25,234 nt of DNA, taken from Apostichopus parvimensis. Lineage: Eukaryota; Echinodermata; Holothuroidea; Aspidochirotida; Stichopodidae. The DNA is taken from assembly GCA_000934455.1 (NCBI GenBank), contig KN887706.1, forward strand, positions 22,450 to 47,683, read 5' to 3'. Each line of letters starts with the position of its first letter. Position 1 is the stretch's first letter. A program made the translations under genes and the position numbers. This document shows, one piece after another, positions 9,601 through 21,600 of the stretch. The notes beneath the pieces were generated by a model. It was given only the letters and a program-made list of their open reading frames with translations, was not told the DNA's origin and did no database searches.

Positions 9601-12600
9601 TGGCTGGTTCGTTTTTCACTAAAGTCTCTAGTGTATCCAGGGTTGGACGAAGAGGGTTCAAGCTGTGGTTGGAGGGAGGGGGGGGGTGGGGGGGGGGGGG
9701 GGGGGGGGGGGGAGACACAATCTTGAGGGGCACCGGGACATGTGACTTTGATTTGAGGGGCCAACCAAAATTCCCCAAACCAATTTTGGAAAAACAGATC
9801 CTATGTTCACTGGTACTACTGATCCCAGTACAGGAATGATTTTTCAACAAAAACAGCACTTCTTTTTCTTTTTTTTTATTTCTTAATAACAAAAAGGGGG
9901 GGGGGGCACTGTTTAATTACAAAACTGGGAAAGAGGGTAATTTTTATTACCAAAAGGGACTCTTCCATTTTATGAAATGGGGCACTTTTGAGGTTTCACA
10001 CAAAACTTGGGGCAGGACACTTTGCCCGCTTCTCAACTCCCTGTCCAAATGTATAGCTTTCTCTATGTTGCATGAAAACAATACAGCTGCTTTATTGCTG
10101 CACAGTAGGTTAGTTTTGTGTAATTTGTTTCAATTTTGTTTATTTTGCTTTGTGTGGTTTCATTCAATTCACTTCGCGATATGATTCAATTGGAAAATGT
10201 AAAAACAAAAAGAAATATTAAAAAAATTAAGAACATCTAGAGCTGCATCAATTTGTTTCTTCACAAATATGTTGTTCCATCTTACAGTTTTTATTTCAAT
10301 TCAGCTGAAATCGGTTCACTTTCATACCCCCCTGCTTGTGGGGGGTATGAAAGTCTATTTCTTATTTATTATAGTCTTCTATAGTCTTATTTCTCCGAAA
10401 ATATCACACCACTTTGGTGCCTTTGTAAATAACCTATAAAGGTGTTCTGTGCTTGAAAATATTGTTGAAAGATCCATACCAACACTTACGACAGAGTATT
10501 CACCAAACGGCAATTGCAGGATTTTCTCAGATTTTTGTACAAATCTTTGTTCTTGGAATTTAGCATACGGTATGATCTCCTCGTCGTCGTATTATGTTGC
10601 ACAAATAGAATGAGAATTCACTTGACGAGGATATTCTTGCCATTACGATAGAGGTGATAAAACTTTCCTAAAGTTTCGGCTATCACGCAATAAGGTTTAT
10701 TGCCTTCTATCTACCATGTTAATTGAGAAGACCGAGGTGTCGGACGTCTTCAGAGTGCTAGACATATCCAGGCTATTCAGACATCTTAAGAAAATTTTAA
10801 ATTGATACAACTCATTTATGCTTTCTGGTTTACTAATTGAGGGTCAAATGTAAGGTTCGTGAAGAAAGTATCTGACATGGTGGGATGTATAAAAACTCTC
10901 TAGTGGAACAATTATTGTCAAACACAGACACTAAAGTAGGGTATCAAATCTACACAGGTGTTACCAATTCGAGATTTTAAAAATGTAGTGAGCTTTGACA
11001 CCGATTAATTACAACTTGGGCAAAAGAAACAACCCTCTCCTGTTTATTTTTATTCATCAACTGCCGTGCAATGAATCATCAAAAGAAATCAGCTCGAAAC
11101 TTTCAACTTGCGGGAAGTTGAAAAAATTTAGATAGCATAAGGGAAAGTATATGTTGCACCACCAGGCTAAAAAAGTACTGCAGAAAAGGTCTGTTTGAAA
11201 CTTCTGAAGTGCTTAATCTATCTCATAAGAATGTGATATTAATTAGTCTAATGGCATACTAACATTGTTAAAATCTGTTCATAATGGTACATGCATTTAA
11301 GGTTATATACATACCCTACCCATGAAATGGTGCAGTGAACTAGTAATTCGTCCAGTGTGTTCATGACAATGTCAACTTTGACCTGAATCTTACAAACCAA
11401 GCAAAGTAGGAATGGCTTCAATATATCTTTTTCATATGGAAAATTGCTGTAGGGGTAGGGCTAACTTTTGTTATTTCTTTTGAAAAAGTAGCCTTGAGTT
11501 TGGGATAAAATAACCAGTTATCTGCAAGTATTCAACATTAATATCACAACAAACGTCTATTAAACAAACAAAACTTTAGTACACGAAACCAAGCAGATGA
11601 GAGCAGATTCAGCTGGAATCCATTCATCTTCACAACCCCCATGTTTTTTTTGTTTTTAATAGGGGGGGAGGGGGTTGTATTTGAGTCAATGATTAGGCAG
11701 TGCACTGGTTATAGCTAGTGTAACCAAACTTGTCTGATGATCAATTTATTCTAAAATCTGATTGACTTAACATTAAGATACCTTTTTTGTGTTGAAGGAG
11801 CATAGAGATTTATTTTAGTTTGATCAACTGCAGTCTATCTGTAATCAATACTTAATGTTTGCCAAAACTGCTGCTAACTAGGGAACAAATGTGGGAGCGG
11901 GCGGGGGGGGGGGATAATCCCACAAAATACAATGGTTGTAAATCTGCTTGAGATATTAACAGAATTAACAACAGGAATTTAAACAAAGAACAATCTTGTG
12001 ACAGGGAAAAACCAAATTGCAAACTTGCAGCAAAGACAAGTTAACCTTTTTAACTGTTTCTGTTGAATACTCGTTAAAAACCCCTCACGGGTATCACAAC
12101 TTTTCAAGAATCAAAAGCATCCCTCTTTTATTTCTCTTTTCCTACTTTGATAATTAATAAAGAAACAAAAAGTGAGACTATTAAGGTAATGCAGATATTC
12201 TGTACCTTGCCCCAGATGTGGTCGTAACACACCCAACCAATGAGTCATGAAAGAGTAAATGCAATAATTTAAAAGGAGTCGTTTTGCCTTGCACCTTAGT
12301 AAAGTTACAACCGATAGGAACTCTACACTGTCATCCCAGCATCTGCAAATTCCAAATGCTTTGCAACTCTAACTACTGTATCTACCAGGGAATGTAACTT
12401 CCCATTCATTATATTTTGAAGAGATATAATTAATTCACTTCTTCAAATGTTCTTCATTTGAATTTTGCTGCATATGGTCAATGGTTCCTGCCTTTCTGTT
12501 TACTTCACCATCTGAAAGAATCGCCTTATAATTTCTCAAAGATATTATAACTACTTTCAAATTTCTATTTATAATTGCTATAATTTCTGTAAAATCATTA

Positions 12601-15600
12601 TATTTTCTATCCGATCAACACATGTCAGTCTTTAATAACGCATAAAGTCTTTTGTTACGTTAGGTTGCTCTTTTGTTCATTAGGGTAAGGGGAATGCTTG
12701 TCTCCGTAACCTAATGAACAGAAGTGGAAATTAACAGCAAAAATGACTTATCCCCATTCCCATAAAATTCCCTTTTATGCCTTTAGAATGATTGACAGTC
12801 CCAAATTGTGATAAATACCTTTGCAAGACTTACGGTTTCTCGTTTCTTTAACTTTATTTCTATTTTTACTTGGAGGGGGAGGGAGGGGGAGGGAGGGGGA
12901 GGGAGAGGGGAATTTTTCTTACTACATTCAAATGTCTTTAAAGTGTACTGTCAGGGTTCATTATGGGCACAAAAAAGGACTTTATTATACTTCTGCTGAA
13001 ACACATTGCCCATTTGCTAACTATACACAAAAACAACACATTTGATCTATCATCCTTTCGGTCCACCCGTCAACCACCTCCACGCTCCGATGAACTGGCC
13101 GGTTACAAGTATACTCAGAAATCAAATAAAACCTCCTCCAAACACTTGAACCTAGACGAAAAGGTGCATACGCCTCGCCGAACTGCTCTAAAATGGGAGA
13201 AACAACCTCAAGATCAAACCGTCTCAACGATGCGACGACAATTGTAATTTTTGATGTCGAAGATTATAGCAAAATGCAAGGCCATTCTCGGTTCGGTATC
13301 CGATTACTTTTGACACTCTGAAAAATATGATTCTATTGCTCTTATCTAAGTAAGAAGATCCGAAGACAGAAGCCACGACTGGCGTTATATTCCACAACAG
13401 AATTCCTATCACCGTGCCCCGACACCCCTCGACTGATGACTCTTACCCACTTGTGGCAGATCAGGAAGACATTTAATGACAGCAGAAATGCTCTAAATTT
13501 AGACATTAATATGAGCTGAGGTCTTCATGCCTCTTGATGTACAAAGAGAGCATTCATTTCATATCAAAGATATGTTCATTATTCCAAGATGATTCCAGTT
13601 CTGATTGATAGATCCAAATGAAATTAAGAGACAACCAAGCATGATATAATATTCAAGAAAACTGTTTCTTCTTTGGATGCAATTATGTTGAATAAATCAT
13701 TGATAATAGACTTTTTGTGCCACCTAACTCACCAAAAAATTACCCCCCCTGCAGCCCAAATCCCTCCCTCCCCCTCCCCCTCCCCCTCCTACTCCTCACC
13801 CTTCTTTCTATGTCTCCTCTCTTTCTGTCTTAAAAGCCCGCCCTCTATTATACTTCATAATATATATAAATATATATAAACTTTTGGTCTAGGATTACTT
13901 GGAACTCTCCAATGATTAAGACTCACTCAAAATTTCCAGAATTTTTTTTAATTTGAAAAAAGTTGGTAATTTGCACATTTCAAAACTACGATAATACAAA
14001 GGAGCTACTGTACATAGACATCACTGGTCTCTTCAATTTACATCAGTGGTCTTTTCCCAGAGGAACAAAATGCGAAATTTAAGCCATATTTCAGTGGCCC
14101 TTCCAAAAATTAACACTACAATATAATGTGTTGACAGTAATTCCCGGTCTTCTTTCAAGTATCTTTGTCGTGAAAATATCTGTCCTTGGGAAACAAGTGT
14201 CCGTATTTGAATTTGATACTCTGTAATCATTTATGTATGCATGCATCTTTAAGCCTGACTCTTTAAGACTGAGCTAAACCCTAGTTTTTTGTTCTTATCT
14301 CACACGGAGAAAAAAAAATTCTTTCAAGTGTAAAAACTAAATCTCATCTCATTTTGTAAGATGGGGCAACTCAATTCATGTGTTATTACAAAACTTTTCA
14401 CGACTAAAATGATTTGCATTGACCGATGATTTTAATGGTCGCCAGCATTGGCCCCAAATATGCTAGTAAGTGGAATAATGGTCACTCATATTCCCGACTT
14501 CAACAAGCATTTTTCCATACCCTTGACTTACGTTTCCCTCAATGAGATATTTAATTATTTTTATACGAAACATTTGATTAAGCGGAAATATTTTGGATAA
14601 TCAGAATTACCAGGTACCATACTTTTGAAAACTTTCAGCATTTTTTTTTTTAGGATGCTGAAAAATTTGGGGCCAATCCTGATGACCTTAAGAAAAGAAG
14701 ACTTGACTCACGTTCACATTGGATGACGTCCAGACTGAATTGTCTCAGGGCTCCCATGGAGATGAAACAGAGATTGTCATCGAGGAGAAAGGCCATCAGT
14801 GACGAGGCCAGATACTTACACGTCGACATACAGGCCGTGATGGCAACTTTTTGCTGGCAAAAAGAGATGGAAAATGTATGAAGTATTTAGACCACAAAAA
14901 GTTATATTTTCGTAATATTTTGTATATTTTGAATTGAACTGGAGCCAAAAATCTGAATAAAAGGAACGATAAAGTATATGAAAACAATAACAACCACAAC
15001 AACAAATGGAACCATAAAAAAATATCAAAATGGCACCCAACAACAAGACCAAAACATGAACTTTAATGGATTGTTTAATGAATAATAAAAACATTATATC
15101 AAATTTTTGGGACACAAAACCCTCTCTGTAAGAATCATAGTATCATACTAATTATAGAAGGAATCATATTTTTTGTAGTTGAACTAGGTGCAAAATAGAT
15201 TTCTCTGCTAGACTGAAGGAAACCCAACTAATTGTGAATATCACATGACTTCGTTTACATCACCAATTGCAATAAAAAATGCACTTTTAAAAATTTGTAT
15301 AAATTTTCAGAGATTGTAGTTAAGTCCTTTCTATTTTCAAATCCTATTACTAATATATTAGCAGAATTCGATTCCTACGAAAAAGGTAACCATATTCCAT
15401 CAAGACACTGTCTTCTTAACAGATGAACTCAACGAATAATTTTCGTATAGTTCTGCCTTTACATTTTGAGCATTGTCTTATACTGTTTTCTTACCCAGTT
15501 CCTTTAAATACCTATGCGTATGTTTTCTATGTGTTTTGTTGTGTTTTTCTTTTTACTACATAAATTATAATTTTCTCGTTTTACTTTGTAAGGGACCAGA

Positions 15601-18600
15601 CTCAAAAAGTTATCTTACTTCTGGTCCCACTGCCTCATTGCTATTACCATGTATTAAGAAATGTACTTCATGGTGATTTAATGGCAGAAATAAACGAAAC
15701 AAACCAAACAAATATTTTAGAGATTTAAAGATTAGGAGATGAGGTCATTTTGAATGTTTATCATTCCATGACAATTAAACATATAACTGGGTCTAAATAT
15801 TCTGTAACATATGACCCATAACATTACATAACACATGAGATATCAAATCAGAGTCCTTCCAAGAGCTCACAATCTCATCCTTGGACATTTCTAATCAAGA
15901 GAAGCCTCATAAAAGAAGCCTTTAGGCAGAATTTCAGTCTTAAATATGTTATAGTCCCAAGAAGAAAAACAAAATATCTGAATGCTAGCAATCATTCTGG
16001 AATACTCCTTTAAGGCTAAATGATATTAAAGTCTACTTTATCAGTTGCAGGCTTAAATATTAATTTTAAACCACTGTAGTAGAACCTCTAGAAACTCCAC
16101 CAAAACATGTTCCATTTAACTTGGCATTAACAACAGAGCATCCTTGGATGACTTTCAAGCAGATTTGCCCTTTGATAAATCTTGTTCTACATTGCAAGCA
16201 TGTCATTTGGGGCCATAAAAGTCTTTGTTTTTCCCATTGAGTTTTGTGTTGCATCTGAGGAACTAACCTAATGGTTTCTGTGTATTAGACTACATAGTCC
16301 AGTCACTTTAACTGATGAATCTCAGCAGTTAAAAGGGTCATTTTCAATAAAGTACACATCGATCTGTGGCATTTGTATCGACCTGCTGGATCACATCTTT
16401 TGTTTGTTTACTCACCGGTAAATTCGTAAATGCCTTGAAGCTTCCTTCCAGAAAACTGATAATATCTAGAATGTAATCACTTGCTTTGCCATTCGAATCC
16501 TCCATCGACCAATCGTAAGAGCTCAATTCAAGGAATTCGTTAACCTGTAGAAAATCAAAACAGAAAAGTCAGCAATTAATTCAATGGCTGGTAATATTGA
16601 TTGTATGTTTAGTACATCTGCTGTGACACAGATTAGCCAATCATGACTGGCATGATAGATGAGTGCAGCTATTTCCCTGGGCAGATCCAATCAGGAGGCT
16701 CAAGAGACACTAACCCCTCCCCACCCCCTACCCCCTCCCCACCCCTAATATTAAGGAGATACAAAGTAATGACAATGACTAATTGATCAAATATCTAAGA
16801 TTCCTTTTCCATGGTCATAGAATCTAATCATTTCTTAACAAAATCCTCTAGCAATCAAAATTGCCTGTTTCAAGAAAAATTAAATTTGCTGTTATTTGTC
16901 TGGCACTGATATATGGAAACCACATCCTGGCAGGCTTGTTTAAATAAATGTGAATAAATTAAATAAATGTGAAAATATGATGTTTTACCATTTGGTTAAG
17001 TTTTATGAATTTATATCTGGTAACGGTGTAATGACTGACACCATTATGGCAGATGATTTGAAAATGTCTCTGTTTTATCTTTATAACATCCTAGAAATTA
17101 TTTATTCGTACAGCGGGAAAAAATTAATCATTTATAGGACAAAGAAGTAATATCCTTAAAACAAATTTGGATGAAGATTTGCATTCACTGTACAATTTGT
17201 AAGCTAACAAGACAAATCGATGACAAGATGATGAGACTTCTCCAATAACATGTGCCATGATGACATCACAAGCCACCTTCTGTGATCCATTTTCTGGGAG
17301 TATGAGAGATGTTATCTGGCCAAAATATAAGCCAATGACAAACAACCATATCTTTAGTTAAGGAGCAACATATTAGAATGAATTCTTCACTCAGCAATGT
17401 GGAATTATTTCTGCTTTCAATGTATTAATGACTGTTCCATTGCTGGTCTCTGCAGTACTCCTACAACAGAGATATACTGTATAGAGTAACTTCGCCCATT
17501 GATTTATGTTACCACCAGTGCACATACACATGTGTGGAAGTAACACAGCTCTGCTGTTCATCATTTTCCATCCAAGCAAGCCATGGAACTGCAAACTATT
17601 GTTAGCATTTCTCCGTCCCAGCAAAAGAAACAAGCCATAAAGACCAGACGCTTGAAAAATGAGGATTTCTTGACATTTTCTGTATTGATATTAACTTTAA
17701 CCTGAAACTTGAGTTGTTTCATGCAAGAGGTGTTTACCTTGTGGTCAAGTCTGTTGTAGATCTCTTCAGCGGCCTCACTGCCAGCATCTCGGAATATTCC
17801 AGCACCTTGCAACCTTGCGGCATGGATGTTGTCACCCTGCGTCCTACAAGAAGAGAACCGGTCAATGTTTCAGATTACACTTAAAACCCTCTGTGAGAGA
17901 GTTTTCAGTGAAGATGCCTCAGGATCTTGTACAAACATGTGAGATGCTAACAGTGTTAATCAATCTCGTAGTGGGTCTGTACTCAAACTCATATTGTTGT
18001 TGCATAGTTACATGTACTCGGCCTTGTGGATTTGTACTCAATACTTATATGTTTGGTGTGTAGTATAGGAACTAGTGCATACTAGTGCTTAGAGCACTGT
18101 ACTGATACTCATACCAAGGGGAATATTACTTGTACTCATGCTGTTGTACTAAAAGTCTGGTTTTAATCCTAAATATGTTCCAAAGACCCAATCATAACCA
18201 TTTAAAACATAAAGTATGATGATAACTTAACAAACCACATTTCTTGCTAATACAACTGCGTTTGACATTGTTTTTCTTTTTTAGCTTTTAACTTTAAAGA
18301 GGAGCTCTTAACTAGCTTTCCATTGGAATTAACTATGAAAACTATGATTAACACAGTTAAGTAGCTGCTTAGCATTTGTAAAGCAAGTGCCTTCAGGGTG
18401 GTGACACACTCCCTAGCACATAAAGCCTACTTTAAAAAAAAAAAAAAAGTTTCTTTCTCTCTGTCTTTCTTTCTAAACATTAATTTTTTTTTCATTTAGC
18501 TTTTCTGTACAAAAAAAATAAATGAAAGCTGATGTGCTGCAGTCCTTGGCATTCTGGAAACCAGTCTCATAAACATTTAGAAAAGTATGGCCATTAGCTA

Positions 18601-21600
18601 AACCTCTGAAGTTGAAAAAATGACATTTTTGACATTCGAACGATGCATTGCGGATTAAAAAGAGCTGATCTGTGTGTCTGTTTGGACCTACCCAGTTGAT
18701 ATGATCAACTCAATAGAGGGAGCACATGAAATCTTCAGTTTATAGTATTTCAAGTTGCTATCGGGGAACTCTCCAGCATTTTAACAGAGGGCGCTGTTCT
18801 ATCCGTCCAAATGTGCATCATCTGTACTGTTTAACGATCTCTGAATTGAAGTAACACAATCGCGTGAGAGCCATCACCAGGAATGCAAACACGCCTGATA
18901 GACTCGCATAATCAGGCACTGGGCGATCGACAAGTTCATTGTTACACTGTGCAGTGTTGCCCGAATGCTTTGGAAATCACAAGCAAATTTATGTGCTTAA
19001 ACAAGGTAGCTTGACATGAAATTTAAAGGCATTGAAGACTAGCCCCAAACCGCGTGCTGCACTCTGAAAAAAGTTAACTTTCCGTTGCTTGCAAGTGAAG
19101 TTTTCTTCTTGTCGCTACAAAATGCAGACAGTAATGAAACGTGAAGCCCTTGTTATCTTTAGCTGGACCTGAGATGTCCATCGCTGTACCGTTTGTACAC
19201 TGTGCTGTGGGTATTGACCGCAGCTGTATGTACTGACTGTACACTTGTGTCTAATTACCGAAGGTAGCAAGCTGTGTGCGTATTTTCTGGGATCGATGGT
19301 GGTGTCTAACACTTCTGTAACACCTCATTCGAAACTAGGTCAGATTACCGGCATAAGACGTTTCTTTTTGCGCCAGTCTTCACACCCTTTAAGTTGACTA
19401 CTTCTTGTCTTTATTTTTAAAAATATTGTAAATTAACTGCAGAGCAAAATAAAAAGGTTAGTATCCATGGCAACAACACACACAAAATGCAAAAGCCCAA
19501 GATGATGACTCACCCTGTGATATTTGAAATAAACTCTTCAAGATAGATACATGCCTCCTCCAACTGAGTAGTGTTAACAATAACTTGAACAAGCTGGGGA
19601 CAGAATGCAAGAAAGATGAAGATTTGTTACCGTTTTGTTTGAATATGTGACAAAAACACTGAGCATTTACCACGTGTACATCGAGATTAATCATTGCAAG
19701 GTTTAACCTGATTCAATTGTACTTAAATGGATATCCTGTTGGCTGAAACTGATTCGTTAAATAAAGTTGCTGAAAATTGTCTGCTTTTTACGTCAAAACC
19801 ACATCCTCATTGCATTTTGTCTGGTAAAGATATGAATCTTTGAAATTGGTGATATTTCTGTGAATGCATCTGTCAACTGCAGACTAATAATGACATCGCC
19901 ATGGCAATGGAGCTACCAGAAGTCTTTCACATACCTATATATTAAACAAAGAATTTTTCAATTGAGGAAACTAATATTCTTACAGAAAAGTTGCCAAAGT
20001 TGCATTGTGATGAAATACTTAATGAAAAGGAGATTGAAGTAAGACAACCTGCAAAATGTATCATATTTCAAGGCTACATCAACTGACAACAACAACAGTA
20101 TTATACATAGGAAAGCCGGCTGAAGAAAATTGGTCGTGATTACATCGCTTACCACCTCCTGAACGGTACATCCCTCGGTAAGGAAGTGTTAATCTGGTGA
20201 CGATAGTATCCACAAAAAACAACTATGCCAAGAAAACATACTAAACTTTTAATCATGCACACGACAATGTGGCAATTTAATTTTTCATTTTCCTATCCAC
20301 CTTAAACAAGAAATTGAAGACAGCTGATTCTTTTCATAGATCAATATCAGAAAGCTGTTATTGAACAAAGAACTCATAAAAGTTATAAAAATGAAATTAT
20401 TTATAAGTCCTCGCATGTGTTTTCTTTCTATTCTTGAATTTTTGATTTTGATACATTTAAATAAGGAGACAATATCAAAATATTTCCTACCTTCCTTGAA
20501 GTAGTTTCACCATCTCTCATTCTCATCATGACAATAAGTCACATGTTTCTCTTTTATTGATTAATATTCAACACAGACTATGATTTGTTTAATATTCGAC
20601 GTAAACAAAATAAAAAAGCTCTACATATTGTTGTTATGCGTCTAAAATATGACCAGTGATGTGCACATGATTTAAACAGGTGGGGAGAGTGGGGGGCAGA
20701 TTCCAAATTTGTCTGACTGATTTAGGTAGGGGATATGAACATTTATAGATGGGCTGTAGGTGGATCAAACATTTTCAAACTGAGAGGTGTGAGTGTGGGG
20801 TGACCGAATGCAAGTCTTATGTAGGGGGAGCAAGGGGGTCATCTCCCAGAACAAAACTTCAAAGTTGTAACATCAAATGGTGGAATCTGAGGCACATTTT
20901 GACAATAAATATTAAGGCCTACATGCAAGGATGTGCTAATAGATACTTTTGAACTTTTGAACAAATCTCCAACTGAAAGTTTGACCCCATGACTGGTAAA
21001 GGTGGGTGGGAGAGGTCATGGTATCCCTTCCCCCCCCTCCCCCTTTTGCACATGCCACTGTAATAAAGTATGGTCTGATACACTTCATAAAGCAGTTGGT
21101 TGCACTTTATTACTTAACTTAAACTATCCTACCACAGTTTCCACATGAGCAGCTCAATCTATACTCAAATCTTGATTCCCATGCTTCCGTAAAGGGAATT
21201 TCATGAATAGGTTGTGACTCTTTCCATGACAATCTGGAAATTGTGAGGTGCATTTTCCTGGCGTGTTGATCTGTAATGATTCTCATATCTGTCATAATAA
21301 AGCCGACACATTCATTTTACACATACACAGACACGCATGTTTGTATTACATTCATACCGAGGACCCCATCGTATTTTCCATTGTTCAAATCCACGTACCC
21401 TAACCCTAACAATACCCCATACAATAGAATTCTTCCGAGGACGTGGTGATTCTTTACAAATCACAACCGAGGACCTGGAATTCTTTTGTTCAAGTCCTCG
21501 GTCAGAATACAAAACAAACGCATACACACAGACACCCACTTCCCTTTGGGAAAAGCATAACTTGTGTCTATATGGTAACTAACAAGTGGGTCTCCTCTGA

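Larger units (their letters stand above)
8352..14711 (-). other. exoc6: exoc6 intron between exons E and F (6,360 bp)
   Basis: Donor GTGAGT, acceptor CTCTCTCAG. The largest intron visible. It carries the G10, G25 and two G11 runs, the perfect hairpin at 10318, the 10-bp minisatellite at 12872, a C tract at 13743, and CpG-rich patches near 8600-8920, 10470-10770 and 13050-13440. No Sec15 coding is missing across it, since exons E and F join exactly. Confidence 0.9.

Noticed and set aside
9472..9892. Overlapping glycine-rich and proline-rich frames on both strands
   Set aside because: They are translations of the poly-G/poly-C tract at 9671-9712 and have no non-repetitive protein similarity.
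12808..13247. Plus-strand frames of 63-94 residues around the GGGAGGGGGA repeat
   Set aside because: The first two are repeat translations; the third has no recognisable domain. Kept only as a CpG-rich patch in the findings.
16066..16254. 62-codon minus-strand frame with several cysteines (MTCLQCRTRF)
   Set aside because: Looks briefly zinc-finger-like, but lies in an intron between exons that join exactly, has no paired metal-binding pattern, and matches no family I can name.
21380..21410. GTTCAAATCC, resembling a tRNA B box
   Set aside because: No A box at the proper distance upstream and no acceptor-stem pairing.
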